DNA of 64,000 bases from Hirsutella rhossiliensis (taxonomy: Eukaryota; Ascomycota; Sordariomycetes; Hypocreales; Ophiocordycipitaceae), in the NCBI RefSeq assembly GCF_020360975.1, contig NW_025408669.1:6448001-6512000 (forward strand), written 5' to 3'. Positions 1 through 10,082 of the stretch are shown here, piece by piece. Within the stretch, counting starts at the first letter, position 1, and each line of letters starts with the position of its first letter. The position numbers and the translations under genes are program-made. Below the pieces are notes generated by a model. It was not told the origin of the DNA. It ran no database searches and saw only the letters and a list, made by a program, of their open reading frames with translations.

Positions 1-949
1 AGAACGAGGTGGCCCAGATGAGGGACACGGGCAAGCAGGAGCTGGCGGCGGATTACTCGACCATTCAGGTGGGCACGGCCTGCGTTCGGGTTCTGTTGGT
101 CGCCATCCAGCACCAGCTCTTCCGTGACATCAGCCAGGAGACGACGGCGCCGCTGTGGCGGCTGGGCAAAATTGACGAGGCCCATTTGCGTTTCCTCATC
201 AAGTCGGTACAGCGCGTCACCGAGCCCTGGTGCGGTTTGCTGAACATGGCGCAACAAGCGGTAAGCTCTTGACATGTTTCTGCCGTCTTACTGAAGCTGG
301 GCTTTAGCTAACTCATACGTTTTAGTACGATCATAATAAAACCTTGGTGGAGGAGTTTGACAAGAGTAAGAGGGTCGCAGACCAGAGATGCGCGGATAGA
401 GCGTTCCGACCGAGGACGGATGGCGACAACCGCCTCCCCGGAACCGACTCGCTGTTGGAGAGTATTGCAACGGGCACTATGGAGGACCCAATGAGGAACC
501 TCACCATCGACAGCTCGGGCGCGGATCGATGGTTTCACACGCCGCAGATGCCGACCGGCCCGGCGCTCCAGTATCCGACCTCGCCAGCCAGCAGCTTTGG
601 TATCGAGCCGGGGACCCCTGGAATCCCCCTCCTGCTTGCGCAAGCCAGAACGGCCTCCATGGACCCCTCGGAAATGGCAGCTATGTACGACTCGGACAAT
701 ACGATAATGGGCCTGACCGACTTGACTGGCGCGCTGCCAGATGGCAACCCGCTGATGACGCCCAACGACGTGCCGTTGATGCAGATAAACGGCAGCATAG
801 ATCCCGCCATGTATCAGCAGGCACCGCCGGGACCGAGCCCGGGCTTCGCGCTGGCTCAGCAAGGCATATTCATGGACGGGTACACAGGCCAATTCGCCAA
901 CGGGCATCGCGAGCCAAACAGCTTCGGCCAGCAAACGGGCTATGGGTGA
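1..949 (+). CDS. 3' end of a probable fungal transcription factor (partial)
   Basis: The gene enters from the left edge, so its start is missing. Translation is open from base 3. One intron at 261-325 (65 bp, donor GTAAGC, branch GCTAAC at 306-311, acceptor TTTTAG) joins two exons in phase 0, and the stop is at 947-949. The first 86 residues look like an all-helical core, with LLVAIQHQLF followed by a LRFLIKSVQRVTEPW stretch. The remaining 200 or so are disordered and rich in Pro, Gly, Gln, Met and Ser, ending in FGQQTGYG. A helical regulatory region followed by a low-complexity tail resembles the C-terminus of fungal Zn2Cys6 activators, but the DNA-binding domain lies outside the window. That family call is inference; other nuclear regulators are possible. 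The exon structure is more secure than the function. Confidence 0.55.
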
Positions 950-2716
950 AGCAAGAGGCTGGATGCTTACTCCTGTGCATATCAACGAGGCCAGTCGGGG
1001 TCCTCTTGCACCGTTGGGCCCCCCGCCCGTTTGCCAAGTCCAAGGAGGCGGGTGACAACCTTGCGGAGAGAGCAGGGCCGGCATCTCTTGAAGCCAGCCA
1101 GCTGCCGCCGGCGAGATTCGCGTTGGCTCCATATGGGATGGGTTGCGGGAGCCGGTGCACCGCGGTGGAGACCAGTCGCCATCCAGTGCCCAGGCGAGAG
1201 ACGTCGAATACTGGAGGGTGGCCCGATATGGGTCGGCGGCCTGATTTTGCACCCGTGCCGATAAGCCCGGGACGCCGTCCGAGACAGCATTACGACGGCG
1301 TTTGGCACTGAACATCCACGAGGACCGACGACGATGACATTTCGGGGGGTATTCCCTTCGAGGGAAAATACACGGGCGTTGAGAGATAGAGCATGGCATC
1401 AACGAAGCCGGTTATGGGCGTGGGCGGGACTGCATGCGATTGCACGTACGCTTTTGCATTTCCACCGCATGGAGCACGGGAGAAGAGAAAGGCTTCCTTG
1501 ATAAGCACGCACGCCTGGGCTGTATGTACTGTATAATGTGACTTGTGTAATGACGAGGGTTGTGCCTCGCGTATATATTTCGATGCCCTTGTTCTTGGGG
1601 CCGTGCCAGCGTGTGTGTGAATGTGCGTTCATGATTGTATACAAGCCGGACGGTGAGAAACAAGTCCCGGTCGCCCTGAACAACCACCGACTACAGAAAG
1701 AGAGCCATTGGGGCTGCAGCACGTTCCTTCACTAGCCAGCCTGGGCCAGCCAGCGTCTCCCCTCGCCCGCGCACGCCCCAAAACCCTCCTTCCACCGGCA
1801 GACGCGCGCAGGGCCAAGCAAGGCTCGAGTAGCTTCTCGCCTCGCCAAAGCATGGCAAGGGAAACGGGTGACGCGCGTGGTATGCGGCTGCTCTGCCACG
1901 AGACGACAGGGATGCAGCAGGCCAGTGGGCACAATTAATAGATGAATGAATGTACTGTACAACAAAAGAGGTTGGTCGCAGGCGGCGGACACTGGAATGT
2001 AGGCGCCAGCCCCCCTGGCAACGTCGTACGACCCCGACTGTGCTGTGGCGCCGAAAGAGGACACAACAAGCCACGGCGGAGACATGAGGGATAGACCGAG
2101 GGGTCGAGCAATGGTATCCTTGATATTATTATACAGTATGGAATATACAACTATTGCCACAAGGCTCCCCGGGGGGCCGCCTCCTCTGGTGGTATCGGGT
2201 CGAGAGAGCGACATCGAGGTTCCCCATTTTTTGCAACCGCGGGGCTGCTATGTACTTGAGCGAGCCTGACTGGTGCCTCTGATTCTTTCACCTCGGCGGG
2301 GACGAGTCATTTCGCTTGGGTGGCTCCGAAGCGAGAACGAGTTGCGTTACGTCATGTCGGTGCCACACATCAAGGGCTGAGAGAAAATCACATGGCCGTG
2401 GCAGCGCGGGTGGCGCGACAATGGCATATCGGGTACACATGTGATGTGTGTTGTCGAGTTGTTCGTCAAGGTCAAAGAGACATAGAGAAATAAAAAGGCT
2501 CGAGGAGCCCAAATCCCACTCGAGAAATGCGAGGACTTTCCAGTTGAGAAGCGAGGTGAGAATCGTTAGCCGGTTAACCGTCCTGGACAGTGGCATATCT
2601 CTGAGGAGATCGGTGTTACACAAAGGTGCCGCTGTCGGTGGCGTATCGGCAGGCCTGCGTGGTAAGTCGAGGCTCGAGAAAATGGTAAGGAGTGTCTGAA
2701 GGCCAAAAGGCATCGG
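950..2716. other. Intergenic region between convergent genes
   Basis: No coding sequence I can support. It must hold the 3' ends of the plus-strand gene to the left and the minus-strand membrane-protein gene to the right. Several TGTACTGTA-type palindromes occur (1521-1536, 1951-1961, 2127-2140). A 364-codon antisense frame over 308-1402 is the reverse complement of real coding and GC-rich sequence. Confidence 0.6.
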
Positions 2717-3340
2717 TTATTGGAATACTGTGCGGTCCTTTTCTTTCAAGCCCCCAATCTGGTCCATGTCGATGGACTGAAACTCGCCCTTGGCCTCCTT
2801 TTCGTACGCCGGCAACTGCTCTTCATCACGCATGGGCTCCAGTCCGACGGTGGCATTGTCTCCGACGCGGACGACGAGGACGCGGCCATTCTGAGCACGG
2901 CCATGGCCGTCGTGCTCGTCGGGGAAGGTTATGTGGATCTCGGGCACGTTGTCCGGCGAGTGGGGCGGCGAGTTGGGGTTCTGTAACATGGGCTGGCCGT
3001 CGCGGCCGATGATGAGGATGCTGGACCGGCCGTCGTGAGCAGTCTCGATGGTAAGGCCGCGGGGGTTAGTCTGCTTGACCTCGTTGTAAGTCGGCAGACC
3101 TTGGTTTTGCTGGCGCCTCAGGCGACGACGGCGAAAGAGAACGAGGAGGGAGACGAGGATCAGGGCGAGGAAGACGAGGCCGAGGACGGTGAGCATGAGG
3201 TTGATCATGTGTTCGGAGCCATCGTTGCTGTCGGCAGGCTTGTCGGCTTGACGGCGCCTCAGATCTGCAAAGGAAGGGGCGGCGAAACGGGAGAGGACTG
3301 TGGGCCTCCGGGGCTCGTCCGTAGGACCCAAGGCGGGCAT
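2717..3340 (-). CDS. Single-pass membrane protein with two LPxY (PY) motifs
   Basis: A single-exon frame of 207 residues. I take the ATG at 3340 because the longer frame upstream opens only with TTG. Residues 1-44 are polar. Residues 45-69 form one hydrophobic segment, directly followed by a strongly basic stop-transfer run (RRRRLRR), which predicts an N-out, C-in protein. The cytosolic tail carries LPTY at 82-85 and LPAY at 176-179, both followed by acidic residues. LPxY and PPxY motifs are docking sites for WW domains of Rsp5/Nedd4 ubiquitin ligases, so an adaptor or substrate of Rsp5-dependent sorting is a reasonable guess. No named family is recognised. The sequence upstream is pyrimidine-rich on the coding strand, as in other leaders here, and a pair of CCAATCA boxes lies about 1 kb upstream. 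Confidence 0.65.
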   Translation of the reverse strand: MPALGPTDEPRRPTVLSRFAAPSFADLRRRQADKPADSNDGSEHMINLMLTVLGLVFLALILVSLLVLFRRRRLRRQQNQGLPTYNEVKQTNPRGLTIETAHDGRSSILIIGRDGQPMLQNPNSPPHSPDNVPEIHITFPDEHDGHGRAQNGRVLVVRVGDNATVGLEPMRDEEQLPAYEKEAKGEFQSIDMDQIGGLKEKDRTVFQ

Positions 3341-4058
3341 CTCGGCGGTGCGAGAGAAGAGGAGGTGGTTATTGGTCAAGGGGCTCCAAGCCGCGACGCC
3401 GTTTGAAATCGGTTGGAGGGCACGCTCGGTTGCAGGACGATCACAGGGCGGCGCGAGTAATAAATGAAGGGAAGGTCTGCGAACGGTAGTCGAGGCGTTA
3501 GCATGAGGCGCAATAAGCTGGGTCTTGCAGTGGATAGCATTTCATTCTTGGAGTGGAATATGGCAAAGTCCATTCCGCGAGGGGGCGGGTGCAGTGGGCG
3601 AGTGGGTGTCAAAGTTGAGAGGGTCCAGCCTCGGTAGACGGAAATCCAATAGCGAGGACACCATGCCAATGTAGTGACGTGACAAGAAGAGCACAAGGTG
3701 AGGTGATTGACATACGCCAGAAATAGAGCCGGAGCAGAGGAGCTTGAGGTGGCGATGAGGATGGATTGCGTGGCAGGCTAGCCGGCAATAGCCAGGCAAG
3801 AAGGATTGGACGGTTCGGCGGCTGAAAGAATGAAGCCGAGGAGAAAGAACCAAAAAGGTGTTTGCGGGGAGAGAATGGAAAGGCCAAAATAGGGAGAGAA
3901 AAGAAGGAAGAAGGAAGGAGCGTGAAGAAGCCGTCACGGTTGGCCTCGAGGGTGCCGGGTTGGCGAGGATGCAGTGGAGGAGCAAGAGGAAAAACGAGGG
4001 TTGAGGAGACAGAGGGGGGAAAGCAAAAACAAAGCGCTCAGGGGCCCGTTGCTATTGT

Positions 4059-4093
4059 GCCTGTGCCAGAGGCTATGCCTGTGCCAGAGGCTA
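4059..4093. repeat. 18-bp direct duplication
   Basis: A 17-base block (GCCTGTGCCAGAGGCTA) at 4059-4075 recurs at 4077-4093, a tandem duplication with an 18-bp period. It is intergenic and has no evident function. Confidence 0.8.
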
Positions 4094-4283
4094 GCTAGCG
4101 CCCAGCCCAGCACGAGGAAGCGCCTACGGATAAAAGGGGATGCTGCCCCTGGGGATCCTCCTGCTACTGCCTACCTGCCTGGAGCGATGCAGCCGAGGTA
4201 CTGTATGCGCCCACTTGCCGCGGGAAGGTACTTATTGCGGGTGTACCTGCGGGAAATGAGTCGGACCGGGGGGCAGCGTACCG

Positions 4284-4327
4284 TGATTGGCCGCCGGGCG
4301 GTGATCCCGATGGACGACGGCCAATCA
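4284..4327. promoter_or_regulatory. Inverted pair of CCAATCA boxes
   Basis: TGATTGG at 4284-4290 and CCAATCA at 4321-4327 are perfect reverse complements, each matching the consensus bound by the fungal CCAAT-binding complex (HapB/C/E). They are 30 bp apart in a GC-rich patch, about 950 bp upstream of the membrane-protein start at 3340, the only nearby gene. Activity is inferred from the motif alone. Confidence 0.45.
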
Positions 4328-7300
4328 GCGGCCGCCGCCCCGAGGCGCCGTACGGATAGCGGGCGACCTAACCTGTCAGGGCGGCCTTCTCAAGCGAGGC
4401 TACGAGGTATTATTTGAGGTAGGTACTGTGTCCGTAGGTACTTAGTAATCGTAGCCCCGCGATGTTCGTCGATCGCACGACCCCTTGTTGCAAAGTTAAA
4501 CATCGGCTGAACTCCGTCGCAACGTTGACCGTCGGCGTGGGCATGCAATTGTGCGCATTGGATCCTTTGCCCCTTGCGTTGTGCGGACCGTTAGGTGCTA
4601 GGCAGAGCAGCTAGTACTCCGTATAGTAAGTACAGTATGTAGGTCCGTTAGCGCCAGGTGGGCTCGTGCGCATGGCATAATGTACAACATGCAGCTACTG
4701 TACGGCGTACCCCGTACCTGCGGCGAGGAAATTGTCGAAAGCTTTCCTTGCAGCAGGCCGGGCTCGTATCCTACCGTCTCGTGTATTGCGCGTGGCCGAA
4801 TCGGTGTATGCGTCAATGCACGTGTGCCGCCATTTGTCCGCGAACAATAAAGATGTGTGCATCAAGTGATGAATCGCGCGGCGCAATGGGGTACTTTGTT
4901 CACGGTCAAAGGCACCTGAGACCCCGACCGAAGCCCCTTGGCGCGCGCTTCCACAATGTCTCTGCGCCACGGGCCACCGTTTCGGCATGCCAAACCCCTG
5001 CCAAGGCTCGCCAGCACTGCACCTGACGCCGGCTATCGCTCCGTTGGATAAATATGTACATGTACGCGTGTGTGAGGCAGAACAATGCGCCATCTCATGT
5101 TTCTGTACTTTGTCCCTATCGAGCGGGAACCAGCGTCATCCGCCTCTCCACCTCTTTCTCTCCTCTTCCCGCTCCTCCTCCTCCGCTCCTCGTCATCCTC
5201 ATCTGACCCCGCGCGTCCGTCTTAGCCCGGCCGCGAACATGCGATGGACGGCATCGTTGCTCAGCGGCTCACGGCACGGGGCCACCAACCACTCCGTGGC
5301 AAATCTTTGCCGCGCCTCGCGCCCCCTATCGATTGCTGTCGGTCGACAAACTGACATTCGGCCAACGTCTCCTTTCTTCACCAACTAATCATCGCGTCCG
5401 GCCATTGCTCGGTGACCGCTGCATCCATGCCAGCAGCATCCGAGGGCTAAACAGCCATCACCGTGCGCACGTACATTTGGAATACCGCGGCACCCCCTTC
5501 TCCCCACCGGCTCAGGGCAACTCGTCTGCTTCTGTTGGCCGTGCAGCCTGTGGCATCTAACCCAGCTTTACCAACCACTGCCGGGTCTGGAATCTTTTGT
5601 CCACCGAGCCCAGGCCACCTGCGCGCCAATACTTCCCAGGCTCGTATTGCCTCAGAGCCTAGACGGTAACCCATGATCGCCTTCCCTTACCCAAGTCCAC
5701 GGGGCCCTCCTCTTCTCGACACAATGCCGTCTCGATGCTGCGCGCTTCCGCTTCGTCCGCTTCTGTCTCACTTCTCGTCCTCAAGCGTTTCGACGCCTGT
5801 CCAGACGACATGACTACTCCGCCCATGCCCGTCATCAGCCGGCAACCTCCCACACACAGGTCGGCAGTCTGAACCGGAACCTATTCCGTTGACCCGCACT
5901 ACGGCCTCAGCACGCCATCATCGCCCCGTCCCTTTGTCTGCTCCTCGTCGTCGTGATGCCCCAGGGCGTCCGTGGATTGGTTGGTCGGCGGCGGCGCTTC
6001 GGCCCGCCACCCAGCCATGGCCGCCCGCTCGCAGCCATGGCTAGTCACGAGCCACATGACGGCGACTTCAGAAGCCCTGCCACTTGACACAAGCAAGTAC
6101 CACTGCATCCATCGATGCTTCAGAGGGTGGGACACGGGCTAGTCCTTTGTCCCTAGTCCCTGGGATCTCGTAGCCATGGACGTGACCTGCCATTTACGCT
6201 CAGCTCAACAGGCCGAGGGGCATTAGCCTGTTCCATTTGGGAGCATCAAGTCCCGTACAACGCCAGATGGACGGGAGATGGGTAATCTGTCTGCGAGCCT
6301 GGCACTGGAATCCAACCGCCGCAGGATCACCGTCGGTTCTAAAGGGCCTCCCTTGTCCCCAGCCAAGACGTACCGCTCTCGATGTCGAGATGGAACGTTA
6401 GCACTGCGACGAGCCGTACTCCAAAAAGGACATGAGGTTTATTTAGCACGCTCGTTCAACGCGGAGAGATCAGCCGCTCCACGCACTAGCCCGATGGATT
6501 GGCAAACGCGGAGAGGCTCGGCCGCACGACACGACAAATCAAGGGTGTAAACGGATACGCATATGCATGTGTCGGATGACGGTCATGTAAGCTGATGGCA
6601 CGTCACAGAGTGGACCATCAAGGCGGTGTCGCCCACGATGAGTTGTTCCCCTTCCATGAAACATGAGGAGGCAAAGTCGAGACGGTTGAGCATTCCGGTG
6701 GGGATCGGAGGCCAGACTTCTTGACTAATTGGCTGGCCTTGCGTTCCACGACGCGGTGTGGCACAGGACGCTCGGTCGAGGCGTAGGACGCAGAGGCACG
6801 GGAGGTTGCCGTCGGCAGGACGTCATGCCGCCGGGTCCCTTGCCCGCGGGCCTGTCGGGTGTCGGGGACGCAAGCAGACAAAGCGTGTCGCCTGATGACA
6901 CTTGGACCGGGCCGTGCTGCGATGCTAACAGACGGGAAGTAGCACAAGCAACGACAGGCGGCACTCACAAAGGCAGGGCTGCATTTGCCTCTGGCCGCCT
7001 TTCGGCGCAGCAATGCCCTTGGGTCACGGTGAGCTCTGCCGAGCCGGCGTGCCAGGGTTCACGACGAAGATCAAGCGGCCGATGAATCAGCGACCAGGAG
7101 CAGGGCGGGAACCAAGGTGAATGAATTATCGATCACGCAGCCGCCATGGGCGGGGGGTTTATTTGCGAGGGCGAAGGCGCGGCTAATAAATAGATGGAGC
7201 AGGACGCAGGCGGGCTAGCTGTCGAGGGCGCGATGGTGCAGTTTGTGTCTCCCTTTCGCCTGTTTCTGACTGCGTAACATGAGGGAAGGGGAACTACTGG

Positions 7301-7681
7301 TGGAGGTTTTCTGCCGCCGCAAGAGTGGACATTGGGCGTGCGAGACTTTTCCGGCGCGTGGGGTAGAAAAGGGTAGAGGCGGAAATCACGGGAGGCAGGG
7401 AGCGGAAGATGATAAATGGCAAACGGGCGAGCATGGGCGGGATGGAAGGAGGTGTTTGCATCTTGTGTGTGTCTGCCAAGATGCAGACTTGGCTGTTTCG
7501 TCGGGTGGCACTGAGGCGGAGGAAAGATCCGGGGTTGCGGGTACGCCGCCATGATGGAGCGTGCACAGGACGCGCCTTGCCGCAGAGCACGAAGCTAGAT
7601 AGATGGACGGAGACTGAATTGAAGGGTTGGTTTTTTTGGTGAATTTTTTTTTTGGATGGTGGTGGAGGGAACGTGTTGCAT

Positions 7682-7735
7682 CAGAGCGCCTTCGACAGAG
7701 CGCCTTCGACAGAGCGCCTTCGACAGAGCGCCATG
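7682..7735. repeat. 15-bp tandem repeat, 3.6 copies
   Basis: The unit CAGAGCGCCTTCGAC is repeated exactly at 7682, 7697 and 7712, with a partial fourth copy (CAGAGCGCC) at 7727-7735. All full copies are identical, suggesting a young expansion. The period is a multiple of three, so it stays open in several frames, but no gene surrounds it. Confidence 0.85.
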
Positions 7736-7961
7736 GACACACAATGCCGCAGCTGTCATCTGCAGGCATGCATCGTCTCTGCCCACCGCCTGGGGGCCAG
7801 TGCCGAAGGGGGAGGTGTCATGTTACCTTGCCCACCCTGTGCTGCCATGGAGGGAACGTCGATTGGCATGTCCCGTCCCTTGGGATCGGGCGTGGCCCTG
7901 TGACTGGAGAGAGCCGGAGGGGAAACGAGGGCAGCTGGATCCACCGAGAGAGGTTGTTGGA

Positions 7962-8283
7962 CTACCTAGGTGGGTACCTACCTTAGGTACCTGTGATGCA
8001 GTAGTACGTACCTCTTTTGCAGTACTTTTTGCTGGTGGTGATGCTTCAAGACACCTGACCTTGAAACCTGCAATATTAAGTATAGGGGAGACATTTTCGA
8101 TATAGAGGGGCTTTCCCGTCAATAAACTTTTGGCGCCTTGCGCGTGCATGGCCTGGGCTCTTGTTCCGCATGACGGGACGGACGGGTACGCAGCCCGATG
8201 CATGCTGTGTGTTTTACCGTGTATTGCCTACTTAGGTAGTACCTTAGGTTCGTAGTAGGTAATTAGGTAGGTACCTAGGTAGC
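7962..8283. repeat. Clustered TACCTAGGTA-type palindromes
   Basis: Two clusters, 7962-7992 and 8227-8283, consist almost entirely of alternating CTACC, TAGGTA and GGTACC units that can fold back on themselves. The same vocabulary recurs at 26.3-26.7 kb and near 63.65 kb, always outside genes. Confidence 0.7.
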
Positions 8284-10082
8284 CCTGTATGTCGCAGCAG
8301 CCTGGTGCGTGCCGGCTCTGAAGACTGTGGTATGCGAGATGCGTATGCCGGTCTCAGCGATGCTTCTTCTACTGTACTAGTCGTGCATCCATTTACGCTC
8401 TATCCGTAATTACAACAAGATGCAGAGTACTCCGTAACTTATTGCTTTTGGACGACGACGACCGGTGGCACGTGGGTGCTTCGAAGCATCCGTCTCTCGC
8501 GCCACTAGGAGAAGTTGTTCCTCCAGCCATGGCTTGGTGACTGTGACGGGATGCCGCTCCGTTGGCTTGAGCTTTGCTCGCGTGCTGGCGGCGCCCGTCC
8601 TCCTCGATGGCTTTCCCTGGTACCCGGACAGGACGCCTCGAAGCTCGAGGGGGGGTGTCGACAAACGCCGGCCGCCTTCTCTCTCTCTCTCTCGCGCGCG
8701 CCGCTGCTCCCCCAAGGCCTCCCAAGGGGTGGCTGGCGGCGACAGCCTAATCCACAATCTTCAACACCATCGTCATTCTCTCCCGTCGCCGCCCATCCCT
8801 CGCGCCCTCCGACTCCCTCCTCGCCGCCGTCCATGGCCTCGTGGCACTCTTGCTGTGTTGGTTTGTGCAACGACGAGACCGCTTACACGAGCTCCCTTTC
8901 TGCCTCTCTCGAGCGCTCTCCTTTGCCGAGCCCCCCTCCTCTCCTCTTTTCTTCCCTCCTCCCTCTCGTTAAGCTTGCAGCGCGCATCGTCTCCTCCGCT
9001 TTTCTTGCCTTTCTTGCCTTCCCCCTTGGCCGCCCCATATCTCGTCCTCGAGTTGCTCCCTCCCTTGGTTCGGCAGCCTGTCTCGCCCGTCATTCCACAC
9101 GCATATTACCCCTGGACCTCGAGGAGTCGACAGCGCTCTGCGCGCGCATTCCTCAAAGTCTAGTTGCTGGTTGCCCTGGCCCCGCCCATGTGCCGACCTA
9201 CATCTATCTGACCTCGTCGCCCCCATCTGCATCTGCTGTCCCGCCCATCTCCCATCCTCTGTCCATTTTCTCCCACAAAACCCGTCCGGCAACCTGTCAC
9301 ATAATTCAGACTGTACATGCCGTCTTATACCTAATCGAGCCGGCTCCAGCATCTACTCGTTGATCCTCTTCCCAGCACATAATCTCCATCAAACCGGACA
9401 AGAGCCTCCGCCGCCGCAGGCCAGCAACGCTATTCCGCCTGTTTTCCAATCGGTGAGTCTGCCAAGACGCCCTCTCCTCCCATCCACCGCCGCACACCGA
9501 CAATCCCTGCCGTGGCCGTCAGCCTTACAGGCCATCAGCCAAAGAAGGCGCCGCCCCGGTTTTTCCCTCGTCCGCAACCCAGTTGGCTTTTTTGCTGGTC
9601 CCGGCTGGCTGCCCGCCCGCGGCGCCACTCAGCCCGTGAATTTGCCTTTTTTTCTTCTCCGGCCTTTAAAGACTGACGACTTTCCTCCGCCAGCTCCTTG
9701 CGCTTCTTGGACTCGACCACGGATTCCTTTTCCCGCCCCGAGACAAGCAGAAGACATCTACGTCGTGCTGCGCCCGCCAATACGCCCTCGCGACTCGCGA
9801 TACCGGAACGCTACCCTGGCTCCCGCGCGGCAGTCATCTGGCTTTGCACCAAACGCACGACAGACCGACCCCCGTCCGATCCTACCCTGTCCGACGGGAT
9901 ATTTTTTTGTTCTTGGCTCCTTCGCAGCGACATTTGCCTGCTGCCAGGCGGTTACTGCGAGCCCTCTATTCCACCCGCGAACCTTGCTCTCCGCAAGGTT
10001 TGAGGCATCCGCAGCCTCAAACTAGGCGCAGCCACTCGTCTGGAAAAAAGTGCTATTCGACGTCTGACTTTTGCCCCGTCCA

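Larger units (their letters stand above)
3341..10082. other. Long region without a supported gene: two leaders and spacer
   Basis: About 6.7 kb with no convincing coding sequence. 3341-4100 is purine-rich on the plus strand and so is probably the pyrimidine-rich leader of the minus-strand membrane protein. 4.4-8.4 kb is mixed spacer with short direct repeats and TAGGTA-type palindromes. From about 8650 the plus strand becomes strongly C/T-rich and stays so up to the Pumilio gene; this is probably its promoter and 5' UTR. A good 5'-UTR intron candidate lies at 9453-9540 (GTGAGT to CTTACAG). No tRNA or rRNA was seen by eye. Confidence 0.5.

Noticed and set aside
308..1402. 364-codon minus-strand frame
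   Set aside because: Antisense to the partial coding region and GC-rich flank; Arg/Pro/Ala/Cys-rich composition with no domain-like sequence.
7682..7735. Possible CRISPR-like or coding repeat
   Set aside because: Units are contiguous without spacers; CRISPR arrays are not expected in a fungal nuclear genome, and no gene surrounds the tandem.
8515..10025. Two plus-strand frames of about 280 codons upstream of the Puf gene
   Set aside because: Ser/Pro/Leu-rich translation of a pyrimidine-rich leader; overlapping in different frames and without conserved motifs.
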